Below are positions 17,320-27,327 of a stretch of 64,000 nucleotides of DNA, one piece after another (position 1 is the stretch's first letter; each line of letters opens with the position of its first letter). A program made the translations under genes and the position numbers. Below the pieces are notes generated by a model, which was not told the origin of the DNA, made no database searches, and saw nothing but the letters and a program-made list of their open reading frames with translations. Location of the stretch: assembly GCF_000698125.1 (NCBI RefSeq), contig NZ_BAXA01000010.1, forward strand, positions 80,059 through 144,058, given 5' to 3'. The stretch comes from Geomicrobium sp. JCM 19038. GTDB taxonomy: Bacteria; Bacillota; Bacilli; Bacillales; Marinococcaceae.

Positions 17320-17739
17320 ATGCATCGTTATGACATTTATTTATTAAAAACAGAATATGCCAACTCTTTTGTGCGTGCAGAAGACAAGCTATTTCGACTT
17401 TTTAAAGAATACGAGACGGTAAAGCCGTTGTATGAGATCGTCAAAAAACAAATCGAATACATTTGTCGACCGTTATCGATGGACGAGATTACGGAACAAT
17501 TACCTTTCCATAAAAAGAAAATGGCAGGCGGTAAAGTCATTTTTATTGAAGACGAACAAAAAATGAAAATGTCGATCAATGAGCAACGTATTCAGCTTTG
17601 GAGTGAAGAAGGCCATGATGATGAATGGCCGTGGTTTGACACGTTGCAATCGCTTGATCCGTACTTTTTTGCATGTGATGTTCAGCGTGAAAAGTATGGG
17701 TGGTTAAAGCCGGTTAAATTTAAATCCCTCTTAATCTGA
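17320..17739 (+). CDS. sirA: Sporulation inhibitor of replication protein SirA
   Basis: 139 residues from ATG 17320, preceded by AGAAGGAGG. MHRYDIYLLKTEYANSFVRAEDKLFRLFKEY and the C-terminal YGWLKPVKFKSLLI match the SirA (YneE) family. SirA binds DnaA and blocks chromosome re-replication when cells enter sporulation. Gene order tkt-sirA-yneF is the same as in B. subtilis. In that organism it is controlled by Spo0A; no clear 0A box was verified here. Confidence 0.88.
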   Translation: MHRYDIYLLKTEYANSFVRAEDKLFRLFKEYETVKPLYEIVKKQIEYICRPLSMDEITEQLPFHKKKMAGGKVIFIEDEQKMKMSINEQRIQLWSEEGHDDEWPWFDTLQSLDPYFFACDVQREKYGWLKPVKFKSLLI

Positions 17740-17852
17740 TTGGTTCTGGACTTTTCATAAGTAGGAAGTTAAGGTATAATGATGGTGTTTGTTTAGGACA
17801 AACATACGTTTTAGTAGAGACTGCTTATGGAAAAGGGTAAGGAGGAAATGTT

Positions 17853-18086
17853 TTGAGCACTATTTGGGTCGTGTTAATTGCGCTTGCTGCTCTATTAGGT
17901 GGGGTTGCATTAGGCTTTTTCATCGCACGTAAAACGATGATGAATTACATGAAGAAGAATCCACCAATTAATGAGCAAATGCTTAGAGTCATGATGATGC
18001 AAATGGGACAAAACCCATCGCAAAAGAAAATTAATCAAATGATGAAAGCAATGCAAAAGCAGCAAGACGTTAGCAATAAAAAGTAA
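17853..18086 (+). CDS. yneF: UPF0154 membrane protein YneF
   Basis: 77 residues from TTG 17853 (AAGGAGG upstream). One N-terminal membrane helix ([25 protein letters not shown]) and a polar, Met/Lys/Gln-rich tail with [32 protein letters not shown], the UPF0154 signature. Widely conserved in Firmicutes; function unknown. Confidence 0.93.
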   Translation: MSTIWVVLIALAALLGGVALGFFIARKTMMNYMKKNPPINEQMLRVMMMQMGQNPSQKKINQMMKAMQKQQDVSNKK

Positions 18087-18090
18087 CAAC

Positions 18091-18117
18091 AAACACCTCC
18101 TACACTCGAGGTGTTTT
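18091..18117 (+). terminator. yneF terminator
   Basis: AAACACCTC-CTACACTC-GAGGTGTTTT. Confidence 0.8.
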
Positions 18118-18203
18118 ATCATTTCTCTATGAATTTTGCATGATTAGAGAGAATCAGTGTATGATAGGTGCATAAGGGTACATAGTGGAAGGAGAGCAAT
18201 GTC

Positions 18204-18721
18204 ATGACAGAATCGACGCTCTTGCTCTTAACGACGATCATAGCCGTTTTTATGAGTCTGCCGTCATTATGATTCGTCTGAAAGCAATTAAAAAGCCTGC
18301 TTCTGTAAAGAAGATTATCATTCCGCCAATTATGATGAGTACCGGGTTTTTGATGTTCGTCTATGAACCGGCTCGTCTTGAGACGTTACAAATCTTCGGT
18401 CCATTGATTACGGGTGTGATTTGTTCGTATTTTTTGATTCGCACGTCGAATTTTCACATTCGTGACGGTGAGATTTATATGCAACGCTCAAAGATGTTCA
18501 TCTACTTACTTGTCGGATTGTTAATTGCGAGAGTAATCGTAAAGTTGATCCTCGGTGAACAAGTCGTTTTACCGCAACTAGCAGGAATGTTCTTCTTACT
18601 TGCTTTTGGGATGATTTTACCGTGGCGAATTGCGATGCTCTATTCGTTTAAAAAGATTCACCGGAAAGCGACGCGTGACGGCACTCTTTGGAATTTGTCG
18701 ATGAAAGGCGAACGCACATAA
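18204..18721 (+). CDS. ccdC: CcdC family membrane protein, frameshifted near 18262
   Basis: ATG 18204 follows GGAAGGAGAG and reads MTESTLLLLTTIIAVFMSLP before the frame closes. Adding one base near 18262 gives ...SLPVIMIRLKAIKKPASVKKIIIPP and the rest of a ~171-residue CcdC/YneJ protein with about five membrane helices. Family landmarks: KIIIPPIMMSTGFLMFV, FHIRDGEIYMQRSKMF and FGMILPWRIAM. CcdC is linked to cytochrome c maturation loci, though its role is unclear. Probably an intact gene with a missing base in the sequence. Confidence 0.85.
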
Positions 18722-18722
18722 T

Positions 18723-18753
18723 AAAAAACTCACAGTTCTCTGTGAGTTTTTTT
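18723..18753. terminator. Bidirectional terminator ccdC / yneK
   Basis: AAAAAACTCACAG-TTCT-CTGTGAGTTTTTTT, serving convergent genes. Confidence 0.9.
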
Positions 18754-19180
18754 AAGAAAGAAGATGTTCGTATTGTTCGTAGCTCATGTTCTTCTCGTCA
18801 AGCTTCCGTCTTAGAAACTTATGATCACGTTTTGGTGTTGCTAAGATGTATCCACGTATGAGCAAGTCTTCTGATATGCTATTTGCCTTTTGTTCTAGTG
18901 CAAGTTCACCAATTTTCCCTGCGATCTTCTCTCGTGCCACGTCTTTAAACAGGTCGGGGACAGGGGAGATTAATTCTTCGAGCAAATCGCTCTGTTGCTT
19001 CGTCCAAAGGTGTCTCGTTTTCTCAAGATAATAGTCTTGCCAATCGAGAACCGAGTTGCCGTCTTCTTTCGGAAGACGCTTCAAAAACTTTCGAAACATA
19101 AAGAACCCACCGATGAACATAAAAACGATCATAAAGACGCCCCAAAAAACGATAAACCACATAAATAGATTTTCTAACAC
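18752..19180 (-). CDS. yneK: YneK-like DUF2621 membrane protein
   Basis: 142 residues if started at GTG 19180, which has GAGGTGA five bases upstream; the longer frame to 19216 lacks a ribosome site. One N-terminal membrane helix (FIVFWGVFMIVFMFIGGFFMF), then KFLKRLPKEDGNSVLDWQDYYLEKTRHLW and TPKRDHKFLRRKLDEKN, which match YneK of B. subtilis (DUF2621). Function unknown; conserved neighbour of citB. Confidence 0.85.
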   Translation of the reverse strand: MLENLFMWFIVFWGVFMIVFMFIGGFFMFRKFLKRLPKEDGNSVLDWQDYYLEKTRHLWTKQQSDLLEELISPVPDLFKDVAREKIAGKIGELALEQKANSISEDLLIRGYILATPKRDHKFLRRKLDEKNMSYEQYEHLLS

Positions 19181-19318
19181 GTCGTTCACCTCAGTCGTAT
19201 AATCAATTCTTATCATAGCATATAAGAAAAAAGTTGAACAAGGGATGACGATTTTTGCACTTTTAGTTTCGACAAATTAGCGAACGTATTATATGATAGG
19301 AGTAAAGGGAGGGATTTG

Positions 19319-22041
19319 ATGAGTAAAACAAACGATCTCTATCAAGCCAAACAAACATTCGACGTTAATGGTAAATCATACGTTTATTATGATTTACAAT
19401 CACTAAACAACGTCGCAGACGTATCGAAACTTCCATATTCTATTAAAGTATTATTGGAATCTTTATTAAGACAGCAAGACGGAAAGGTTATTAAGCCTGA
19501 GCACGTAGAAAGCCTTGCGAAGTGGGGCAAAAAAGACGGTGGCCAAGAAGATGTGCCGTTCAAACCTTCACGTGTTATTTTACAAGACTTTACAGGTGTT
19601 CCAGCAGTCGTAGACTTAGCGTCACTACGTAAAGCGATTGCAGATTTTGGTGGCGATCCTGAATCAATCGATCCAGCGATTCCAGCTGACCTTGTTGTTG
19701 ACCACTCTGTACAAGTTGATAAGTTCGGTACGAGTGATTCACTTATGAAGAACATGAACCTTGAGTTCGAACGTAACGAAGAGCGTTACAAATTGTTAAG
19801 CTGGGCAACAAAAGCATTTGAAAACTACAGTGCTGTTCCACCAGCAACAGGAATCGTTCACCAAGTGAACTTAGAGTACTTAGCGAACGTCGTTCACGTG
19901 AACGAAAATGCTGAAGGTGAGCGTGTTACGTTCCCTGATACACTCGTCGGTACGGACTCTCATACGACGATGATCAACGGTATTGGCGTTCTTGGTTGGG
20001 GCGTTGGTGGTATTGAAGCCGAAGCTGGAATGCTTCAACAACCTTCATACTTCCCAGCACCAGAAGTTGTCGGTGTACGTCTTGAAGGAAGCCTTCCAGA
20101 TGGCGCAACGGCAACTGACTTAGCACTTAAAGTGACGCAACTTCTTCGTTCGAAGAACGTTGTTGGTAAGTTCGTTGAGTTCTTTGGACCAGGACTTTCA
20201 GGCATGTCACTTGCTGATCGTGCGACAATCTCAAACATGGCACCAGAATACGGTGCAACATGTGGTTTCTTCCCAGTTGACGAAGAAGCATTGAACTATA
20301 TGCGCCTAACAGGTCGTTCTGAAGAACAAATCGCTGTTGTTGAAGCTTACACGAAAGCAAACGGCATGTACTTCACTCCAGACGCTGAGGAGCGACATAC
20401 ACGCAAGTTGTCAAACTTGACATGAGCACAATTGAGCCTTCATTAGCAGGTCCAAAACGTCCACAAGACATGATTGAACTTGATAACATGAAGTCTGCAT
20501 TCGAAAAAGCGGTTACTGCTCCAGCGGGCAACCACGGTTTCGGTCTTGAGAGCTCTGAGCTTGATCGCTCTGTAGAAGTTGCGCATCCAAATGGCAAGAA
20601 GTCTGACCTTGCAACGGGTGCCGTGACAATCGCAGCGATTACGAGCTGTACGAACACGTCGAACCCATCTGTAATGATCGGTGCTGGACTTGTTGCGAAG
20701 AAAGCGGTAGAAAAAGGTCTTGACGTGCCTGAGTACGTGAAAACATCACTTGCACCAGGTTCAAAAGTTGTTACACGTTACCTAGAGGATTCAGGTCTAA
20801 TGCCTTTCCTTGACAAACTTGGATTCAACCTTGTTGGGTACGGTTGTACAACGTGTATCGGTAACAGTGGTCCACTTCCAGATGAAATTGAGCAAGCGAT
20901 TGCAGATAACGATCTTCTCGTTTCTTCAGTGCTTTCTGGTAACCGTAACTTTGAAGGACGTATTCACCCACTTGTACGTGCCAACTACTTGGCTTCACCG
21001 CCACTCGTTGTTGCCTACGCACTTGCAGGTAATGTGAACTTTGACCTTCGTAAAGATTCATTCGGAAAAGACAGTGACGGAAACGACGTCTATTTCAGCG
21101 ACCTTTGGCCAACATCTGCTGAAATCGAGCAGTTCATCCGTGAGAATGTATCTCCGAAATTGTTCAAAGATGAGTATGAGAACGTGTTCGATAACAACGA
21201 ACGTTGGAACGCATTACAATCAAAAGACAATGCGAACCTTTACAACTGGGATAGTGAGTCTACGTACATTCAAAACCCACCGTTCTTTGAGAACATGTCT
21301 GAAGAGCCACAAGACATTAAGCCACTTACAGACCTTCGTGCGATCGGTAAGTTCGGCGATTCTGTTACGACAGACCACATTTCGCCAGCAGGTTCAATTG
21401 CGAAGAACAGCCCTGCCGGTGAGTATTTGATGGAAAAAGGTCTTAAGCCTTCTGAATTCAACTCTTACGGTTCACGCCGTGGTAACCATGAAGTCATGAT
21501 GCGTGGTACATTTGCGAACATCCGCATCAAGAACCAATTGGCACCAGGCACTGAGGGTGGCTATACGACGTATTGGCCAACAGGTGACGTGATGGCGATC
21601 TATGACGCTGCGATGAAGTACAAAGCAGATGACACTGGTCTTGTCGTTATGGCTGGTGAAGACTACGGAATGGGAAGTTCACGTGACTGGGCAGCGAAAG
21701 GTACAAACCTTCTTGGCATCAAGATGGTTATCGCGCAAAGCTTTGAGCGTATCCACCGTAGTAACCTTGCCCTTATGGGTGTTCTACCACTTCAATTCAA
21801 AAAAGGCGAAGGTGCAGACGCTCTCGGCCTAACAGGTAAAGAGACGTTCAGCATCAACATTACAGATGACGTAACACCACGTGATACAATTTCTGTAACA
21901 GCAACTGATGAAGCTGGTAAAACAACAACATTTGAAGCGATCGTTCGCTTTGATTCTGAAATTGAAATCGACTACTACCGCCACGGTGGAATCCTACCGA
22001 TGGTACTACGTAGCAAGCTAAAAGAAGCAGCGAAGAAATAA
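19319..22041 (+). CDS. citB: Aconitate hydratase, one frameshift near 20392
   Basis: Full-length AcnA-type aconitase (~907 residues after repair). It interconverts citrate and isocitrate with a 4Fe-4S cluster, and the B. subtilis form also binds RNA. ATG 19319 follows AAAGGGAGGG. Motifs: [28 protein letters not shown], cluster cysteines in [16 protein letters not shown] and [14 protein letters not shown], and the swivel domain [15 protein letters not shown]. At 20391-20396, GAGGAGCGACATAC must gain one C to read [13 protein letters not shown], the family sequence, joining the 369- and 539-residue pieces. Loss of this enzyme would be severe, so a sequence error is most likely. Confidence 0.95.
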
Positions 22042-22051
22042 GCTTCTATAT

Positions 22052-22081
22052 AAAAGCACCCCGTTTTGGGGTGCTTTTTTT
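22052..22081 (+). terminator. citB terminator
   Basis: AAAAGCACCCC-GTTTT-GGGGTGCTTTTTT. Confidence 0.92.
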
Positions 22082-22166
22082 GTTGTGCGAAGATGAAACG
22101 GCTGTAATTGTGATCAGCCGAAGAAAAAACCTCTCGATAAACGGGGTTCTGTTCACAAAGTGTCAG

Positions 22167-22243
22167 TTATGTGAGCAGAATGGCAAAGTATGTGATTAGA
22201 AGAAGGCGAAACACCCGTTTTGAGCTTAATTCTGCTCACATAA
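22167..22243. repeat. 15-bp inverted repeat with 47-nt loop
   Basis: TTATGTGAGCAGAAT (22167-22181) and its exact complement ATTCTGCTCACATAA (22229-22243). A related direct copy TTCTGTTCACA lies just upstream at 22147-22157. The 22082-22396 gap contains no gene I can see; this is its only clear structure. Confidence 0.6.
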
Positions 22244-22396
22244 AGTAGGTTAAGTGGGCTGAACCTTTACCCCCAACTCATAATTTCACGCACCGTAATA
22301 AATTCTTTCCCCAAACCCATGCCATCAACCACCCACACCTAGAATAATTCTCCTTCAATTGCGCACGTTAAAGTGGAAGTGTAAGGTGGGGTGTAG

Positions 22397-23119
22397 ATGG
22401 ACCAACTAGTGGAATTGTGGGAAGGATCTTCGTCGTTACCGTTATACGGATTTGCAGTTCGGGCGTTGATTGTCTATGTGTATATTTTTATAATGATCAA
22501 ATTGCTCGGTCAGCGGTCAATGGCGACGGTTGATCCGTTGGACTTTATATTTGGTGTTGTAATCGGGGATATTCTAGGGGAGCCACTTGCCACGGGCGAC
22601 AGTGAACTTGGGGGTCCGTTTATAGCGGCTGCAACAATTGGTGCGTTGCATTGGTCACTTTCTTATATGGCGCTTAAACTCCCGAAGAAATCCCGCCGTT
22701 TTCTTGAAGATGAGCCGTACATTCTAGCGAGTGACGGTGTGTTTCATGAGAAGATCTTAAGAAAAGCGAACATGACGATTGAACAAGTACTTATGGAGCT
22801 TAGGCAAGCGAGTAGTTCAGATTTGAATGAGATTGACACAGTCGTGCTTGAGCAAAATGGGAAGGTTAGTGTAATTAAGAAGGCGCGTTTTGACCAGTTA
22901 ACTCCAGATGACATGAACATTTCAATGAAAGATAAAGGCTATGCATCGGTCATTATTTCTGATGGGACGCTGAAGAAAAAGAACCTTCCTGAGCATTTAT
23001 CAGAAGAGAAGTTTTATAAGCAATTGAAGAAAAGGGGTTATGATTCAAGCGACAACATTTTCTTATTAACGATCAATCGCAACGATGAATGGTACATTAG
23101 CCCAAAAGAAGATGCATAA
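22397..23119 (+). CDS. DUF421 (YetF/YrbG family) membrane protein
   Basis: 240 residues: three N-terminal membrane helices (residues ~18-90) with IKLLGQRSMATVDPLDFIFGVVIGDI, then two repeated cytoplasmic DUF421/YetF units holding RKANMTIEQVLMELRQASSSDLNEIDTVVLEQNGKVSVI. Conserved in spore-formers; some relatives take part in spore germination or envelope functions, but none is established here. Start ATG 22397 with AAGGTGGGG upstream; a hairpin-forming region precedes it. Confidence 0.88.
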   Translation: MDQLVELWEGSSSLPLYGFAVRALIVYVYIFIMIKLLGQRSMATVDPLDFIFGVVIGDILGEPLATGDSELGGPFIAAATIGALHWSLSYMALKLPKKSRRFLEDEPYILASDGVFHEKILRKANMTIEQVLMELRQASSSDLNEIDTVVLEQNGKVSVIKKARFDQLTPDDMNISMKDKGYASVIISDGTLKKKNLPEHLSEEKFYKQLKKRGYDSSDNIFLLTINRNDEWYISPKEDA

Positions 23120-23165
23120 AATTGTCCGCTTCTACCCATAATGTGGAAAAGGAGATGATTTGTGT

Positions 23166-23288
23166 ATGAAACGTATTAAAAAAGCTCGTTTCCAGGAACT
23201 TCTTCGGACGAATCGGGAACAAATTATGAATGACCGTGAGGCATTAGAAAAAATCGACGCCAAACTGGATTCAAAACGTAAAGCTTAG
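23166..23288 (+). CDS. FbpB-like small basic protein
   Basis: 40 residues: basic N-terminus KRIKKARFQELLRTNREQIMNDREALEKIDAKLD. This matches the Fur-regulated basic protein (FbpB) family pattern of a basic start, N-[KR]-x-x-[IL]-[ML]-N-D and EALEKI. In B. subtilis FbpB-type proteins assist the FsrA sRNA in iron sparing. AAAAGGAGATGATTT provides the ribosome site for ATG 23166. No Fur box was recognised upstream, so iron control is unproven. Confidence 0.7.
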   Translation: MKRIKKARFQELLRTNREQIMNDREALEKIDAKLDSKRKA

Positions 23289-23291
23289 CAT

Positions 23292-23339
23292 TAAAAAGCC
23301 TTAAAAGACGGAAATTCCCGTTCTTTTAAGGCTTTTTTT
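23292..23339 (+). terminator. Terminator after FbpB-like gene
   Basis: AAAAAGCCTTAAAAGACGG / CCGTTCTTTTAAGGCTTTTTTT with AAATT loop, near-perfect. Confidence 0.92.
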
Positions 23340-23447
23340 CTTCTGAATTGTGCAGTTTCTACTTTTTTTGATGGCTAGTGCTTGATTGCGTAATCGTTAT
23401 TTTATATGCTAGAAAAATATAGAACTTTATGGATAAGGGTGTCGTTC

Positions 23448-23867
23448 ATGATAAAATCTGAAGTACCAGTACAAACACGATACGCAGAAACCGATCAAAT
23501 GGGTGTTATTCACCATTCACAATACTTGATTTGGTGTGAAATAGGTCGAACGGATTTAATTGAGAAATTTGGCTTCTCCTATGCGCAGATGGAAGCAGAA
23601 GGGTTGCTTTCTCCTGTGACTGAAGTGAACCTTTCCTATAAAAAAGCAATTCGTTACCCAGCTGTGGCAACAGTCGCGACTTGGTTAGAGTCTTACACAG
23701 GCATTCGTGCCACGTATGGCTATGAAATTAAGGATGAAAGCGGAGATATCTGTGTAGATGGGACAACTACGCACGTCGTTGTTCGTAAGGAAGATTTCCG
23801 TCCTGTTTCGATTAAGAAGGCAGCACCGGATTGGCACGCTGTATATAAAGAACAAAGTAGGACGTGA
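23448..23867 (+). CDS. yneP: Acyl-CoA thioesterase, 4HBT hotdog fold (YneP)
   Basis: 139 residues from ATG 23448, which has AAGGGTG upstream; the longer frame from 23406 lacks one. VQTRYAETDQMGVIHHSQYLIWCEIGRTDLI is the 4HBT catalytic segment with the D-Q-M-G-V-x-H-H-x-x-Y motif (catalytic Asp). Single hotdog domain. In B. subtilis yneP also precedes yneQ in the citB region. Hydrolyses acyl-CoA; natural substrate not predictable. Confidence 0.9.
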   Translation: MIKSEVPVQTRYAETDQMGVIHHSQYLIWCEIGRTDLIEKFGFSYAQMEAEGLLSPVTEVNLSYKKAIRYPAVATVATWLESYTGIRATYGYEIKDESGDICVDGTTTHVVVRKEDFRPVSIKKAAPDWHAVYKEQSRT

Positions 23868-23881
23868 AAGGTTGAGAAGGC

Positions 23882-24190
23882 GTGGCATTTGGAATTAACA
23901 AACAAGAACTGATGCAATGGAAAGAACGAGCGAAACAAGGTGAGATTAGTATCTTAACGCACTACTGTTGATGAACGCTTCCCAGGGTGCGATTCTGTAA
24001 CCAAAGTCGCCTGTTCAGACATTGAGAAATTGCTACAATGGGGGAAGAGCTACGGCTTTCGTCCGGAGTGGGTGCACGAACGGGGAGAATTATCACATTT
24101 TGACGTTTTTGGTGATCATCAAAAGCACGTCTTAGAACGTGAAGGATCATAGAGCAATATGAGCGTTTCGTAAATACAAAACCATCGTAA
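23882..24190 (+). pseudogene. yneQ: yneQ-like small gene, broken by two indels
   Basis: GTG 23882 reads AFGINKQELMQWKERAKQGEISILTHY and then stops. Shifting frame near 23967 gives DERFPGCDSVTKVACSDIEKLLQWGKSYGF and RPEWVHERGELSHFDVFGDHQKHVLEREG; another shift near 24146 gives IEQYERFVNTKPS and a stop at 24190. Together these form a ~100-residue YneQ homologue directly after yneP, as in B. subtilis. The first break is not a one-base loss (needs +2 or -1), so this gene may be truly decayed, or it may carry sequence errors like other genes here. Confidence 0.75.
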
Positions 24191-24202
24191 AGGGTGAGTG
24201 AA

Positions 24203-25030
24203 TTGAACCAAGCGTCCATTCAACAAGCTTTAGAAGTCGAATCTACGATTGATCCGAAAGAACAATATACGAAAAGAAAGCAATTTGTAAAAGACTACTT
24301 ATCCAAAACGGGAACGAAGGGCTTTGTTCTTGGCATCTCAGGAGGACAAGACTCGACGTTACTCGGAAAGATGGCGCAAGAGGCCGTTCGTGAAATGCGC
24401 GAAGAAACTGGAGATGAATCGTATACGTTTTTAGCATTGCGGTTGCCGTATGGTATTCAGCATGATGAAGATGATGCAGTGCGCGCAGTTGAGTTCATCA
24501 ACCCAGATCAACTGTTAACGGTGAATGTGAAGCAAGCGGTCGATGCTTCGGTTGCGGCGTTTGAAGAAGCAAATGGCGAGAAGATGAGTGATTTTATTAA
24601 AGGGAACACGAAGGCAAGGGAGCGAATGAAAGTGCACTATGACTTCGCTGCGAGTCATCAACTACTCGTCATTGGAACGGATCATGCTGCAGAAGCAATT
24701 ACAGGGTTCTTTACGAAATTCGGAGACGGAGCGTGTGATTTGACGCCATTGTTCGGCTTAACGAAAAGACAAGGACGTAGCGTTTTACGATGGTTAGATG
24801 CGCCGAAAGAAACATATGAAAAAGTGCCAACGGCAGATCTTGAAGACGATCGCCCAGGGTTATCAGACGAAGAAGCACTCGGTTTAACCTATGAGCAGAT
24901 TGACGATTTCCTTGAAGGAAAACCCGTCACAAAAGACGTTGAGGAGAAGCTCATTTCTCTTTACAAAAAGACAGAACATAAACGCCAAGGTCCTGTAACA
25001 CCGACGGACACATGGTGGAAACAATTGTAA
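24203..25030 (+). CDS. nadE: NH3-dependent NAD synthetase
   Basis: 275 residues from TTG 24203; AAAGGGTGAG provides the ribosome site, while GTG 24194 sits inside it. Single-domain NadE that amidates nicotinate adenine dinucleotide to NAD with ammonia and ATP. P-loop SGGQDSTL near residue 45, then LRLPYGIQHDEDDA, LVIGTDHAAEAITGFFTKFGDGACDLTPLFGLTKRQGR and TADLEDDRPGLSDEEALG. No glutaminase domain. Confidence 0.95.
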   Translation: MNQASIQQALEVESTIDPKEQYTKRKQFVKDYLSKTGTKGFVLGISGGQDSTLLGKMAQEAVREMREETGDESYTFLALRLPYGIQHDEDDAVRAVEFINPDQLLTVNVKQAVDASVAAFEEANGEKMSDFIKGNTKARERMKVHYDFAASHQLLVIGTDHAAEAITGFFTKFGDGACDLTPLFGLTKRQGRSVLRWLDAPKETYEKVPTADLEDDRPGLSDEEALGLTYEQIDDFLEGKPVTKDVEEKLISLYKKTEHKRQGPVTPTDTWWKQL

Positions 25031-25057
25031 GTTCGCATTGGGATAGGAGTTGCTTTG

Positions 25058-25531
25058 ATGGGGTGGAAGTATTGGATGCTCTTGGGGCTCGTTTTAATTT
25101 TAGGCTTTATGGCTGGAATGTTTTATGGATCGAGCTCTAATACGGTTAACCAAGTAGTAGATGACCATCTACTCACAACCGAAGAGACAGCACAAGTAGG
25201 GAGTTTTATCATTTCAATTCATGAAGCCTACTTGGAAGAAACGGAAGATGAAGATTATGTGATCGTGGACGTTTCATTCTTTAATGAATCGGACACAAAC
25301 ACCCAGTTAGCTCCGATGAACTCTTCGGTCATTGACGACGAAGGGTATGAGTATCAACATGATTCATCATTTGGAGACCAACGACTGATGGGAGGACAAA
25401 TCCGACCAGGAGGTCAACGAAGAGGAACGCTTGCTTATCCAGTGAATGATGTAGAATCATCATTTGAATGGGTCTATTCAAATCATGCAACGGGTCAGCA
25501 AGGGGTATGGGATTTAGATCTTGCACCATGA
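25058..25531 (+). CDS. Membrane-anchored DUF4352-like protein
   Basis: 157 residues from ATG 25058 (AGGAG 8 nt upstream). An N-terminal membrane anchor (YWMLLGLVLILGFMAGMFYG) is followed by an extracellular, very acidic beta-rich domain; VDVSFFNESDTNTQLAP resembles the DUF4352 immunoglobulin-like fold. An alternative is a related NEAT-less surface domain. It sits between nadE and metA with tight spacing, so probably co-transcribed with metA. Function unknown. Confidence 0.7.
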   Translation: MGWKYWMLLGLVLILGFMAGMFYGSSSNTVNQVVDDHLLTTEETAQVGSFIISIHEAYLEETEDEDYVIVDVSFFNESDTNTQLAPMNSSVIDDEGYEYQHDSSFGDQRLMGGQIRPGGQRRGTLAYPVNDVESSFEWVYSNHATGQQGVWDLDLAP

Positions 25532-25564
25532 CAATCGAGTATAGAAAGAGGATTGAGTGTTCGT

Positions 25565-26473
25565 ATGCCTATTAAGATCCCAAATCAATTACCTGCATCT
25601 GAAATCTTACAGCAAGAAAATATCTTTGTCATGAACGAAGCGAGGGCGTATGCACAAGACATTCGTCCTCTTCATATCGTTATCTTAAATTTAATGCCGA
25701 TAAAAGAAACGACAGAAACCCAGTTGCTTCGTTTGCTCGGGAACTCGCCACTCCAAGTGGAAATTACGTTTCTGCATCCATCATCACATCAATCTAAAAA
25801 CACGTCAACGAAGCATTTATCGGCGTTTTACAAGACGTTTGAAGAGATTAAAGACGACTATTTTGATGGGATGATCATTACGGGAGCGCCGATTGAGAAA
25901 CTACCGTTTAAAGAAGTGAATTATTGGGCTGAACTGACTGAAATGATGGATTGGAGCAAAACGCACGTCACATCAACGCTTCACATTTGTTGGGGAGCAC
26001 AAGCGGCAATGTTTCATCATTATGGCATTGATAAAACGCCACTTGAACGAAAGCAATTCGGGGTGTTTAAACACCGGATTCGTGTTCAGAACAATCCGCT
26101 GTTACGCGGGTTTGATGACATTTTTTATGTCCCTCATTCAAGACATACGACTACATCATCCGTTGAACTTGAGCGACACGAAAAGTTGCACATTCTAGCG
26201 GATTCAGAGCAGGCCGGAGTTTACCTCATTTCGAATGGAGACGGCAGTCAAGTATTTGTGACGGGTCACGGAGAATACGATGCGGATACGTTAAAAGAGG
26301 AATATTTGCGAGATGTGGAAAAAGGGTTAAACACGAAGCTACCGGATGATTATTTTCCGAGTGATGACCTTGATAACGTGCCGCCCTTATTGTGGAGGGC
26401 TCATTCACATCTGTTATTTTCGAATTGGTTAAATTATTATGTCTATCAAGAGACGCCATATGAATTGGGCTAA
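25565..26473 (+). CDS. metA: Homoserine O-acetyltransferase (MetA family)
   Basis: 302 residues from ATG 25565, matching the MPI... start of the family; upstream in-frame TTG lacks spacing. Activates homoserine for methionine synthesis. The catalytic Cys142 lies in [12 protein letters not shown]. Position 111, which decides the acyl donor, is Glu (ITGAPIE), as in Bacillus enzymes that use acetyl-CoA, rather than the Gly of E. coli succinyltransferase. No S-box riboswitch precedes it, only a 30-bp gap from the previous gene. Its 3' end overlaps the hydrolase gene. Confidence 0.93.
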   Translation: MPIKIPNQLPASEILQQENIFVMNEARAYAQDIRPLHIVILNLMPIKETTETQLLRLLGNSPLQVEITFLHPSSHQSKNTSTKHLSAFYKTFEEIKDDYFDGMIITGAPIEKLPFKEVNYWAELTEMMDWSKTHVTSTLHICWGAQAAMFHHYGIDKTPLERKQFGVFKHRIRVQNNPLLRGFDDIFYVPHSRHTTTSSVELERHEKLHILADSEQAGVYLISNGDGSQVFVTGHGEYDADTLKEEYLRDVEKGLNTKLPDDYFPSDDLDNVPPLLWRAHSHLLFSNWLNYYVYQETPYELG

Positions 26474-27287
26474 TCGATTTCCACTAACTGACGATGATGT
26501 GAATTTGCACGTATACCCGTCTACGTCCAAAGAACATGCGAATCGTCACTTCGTTTTAATTCACGGTTTTATGAGTTGGTCGTACAGCTTTAAGCGGCTT
26601 ATACCGTACTTGAATGAGTACGGCAATATTATGACGTTAGATTTGCCTGGGTTTGGCTTAAGTAATCGGACTGTGCGTTATTACTACTCGTATGAACAAT
26701 ATACGAAGACCGTTCATGATGTCATTCGTGCGAACAGTGAAGACGACGATGAGGTTATTGCCATTGGGCATTCGATGGGAGGTCAAATTGCACTTCGCCT
26801 CGTTCAATGGATGCCTGAAGTATCAAAAGCGGTATTACTGTCGAGCTCTGGGAATTTAGCGAAAAGCTCGCTCAAATTAAGAGCGGCGAGTACGTTACCG
26901 TTCTTTCATCATTACCTATCGAAGTATGTTCGAGAGAGGGACGTCCATCACGTGTTGCAACAAGTGATTAGCGACAAGCGTTCCATTACAGATGAACAAA
27001 TCCAAGAGTACGGCCGACCACTTGAGAACGATGCGATGTACCGTACACTCGCGAAGTTCATCCGACAGCGTGAAGGTGATTTAAGCCGGGAGACACTGCA
27101 TACGATAAAAAAGCCAGTTCTTCTTTTATGGGGAGAAAACGACCGGATCGTGCCGGTCAGCGTTGGGCGGTATTTAGACAAAGAATTACCGAACAGTATG
27201 CTTCACGTCTATTCAAATGTCGGTCATTTGTTACCAGAAGAAATTCCAGAAAAGACATCGCAGGCGATTGCTAAATTTCTTGCGTGA
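26460..27287 (+). CDS. Alpha/beta hydrolase
   Basis: 275 residues from ATG 26460, which overlaps the end of metA by 14 bp; ATG 26439 is possible. Fold landmarks: [12 protein letters not shown] (oxyanion region), nucleophile elbow [20 protein letters not shown] (acid) and [10 protein letters not shown] (histidine). Related to many esterases and haloalkane-dehalogenase-like enzymes; substrate cannot be told. Overlap with metA suggests a joint transcript. Confidence 0.85.
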   Translation: MNWANRFPLTDDDVNLHVYPSTSKEHANRHFVLIHGFMSWSYSFKRLIPYLNEYGNIMTLDLPGFGLSNRTVRYYYSYEQYTKTVHDVIRANSEDDDEVIAIGHSMGGQIALRLVQWMPEVSKAVLLSSSGNLAKSSLKLRAASTLPFFHHYLSKYVRERDVHHVLQQVISDKRSITDEQIQEYGRPLENDAMYRTLAKFIRQREGDLSRETLHTIKKPVLLLWGENDRIVPVSVGRYLDKELPNSMLHVYSNVGHLLPEEIPEKTSQAIAKFLA

Positions 27288-27327
27288 AGGAAGTTAGGGG
27301 AGATGGCTTATTGACGAACTAGACATC

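Noticed and set aside
20390..20425. Aconitase as two separate proteins or a programmed frameshift
   Set aside because: No slippery heptamer or pseudoknot is evident and a one-base correction restores the family sequence exactly; sequence error is simpler.
25530..25570. S-box or T-box riboswitch before metA
   Set aside because: Only ~30 bp separate the genes and no riboswitch core is present; none was found before mtnE either.
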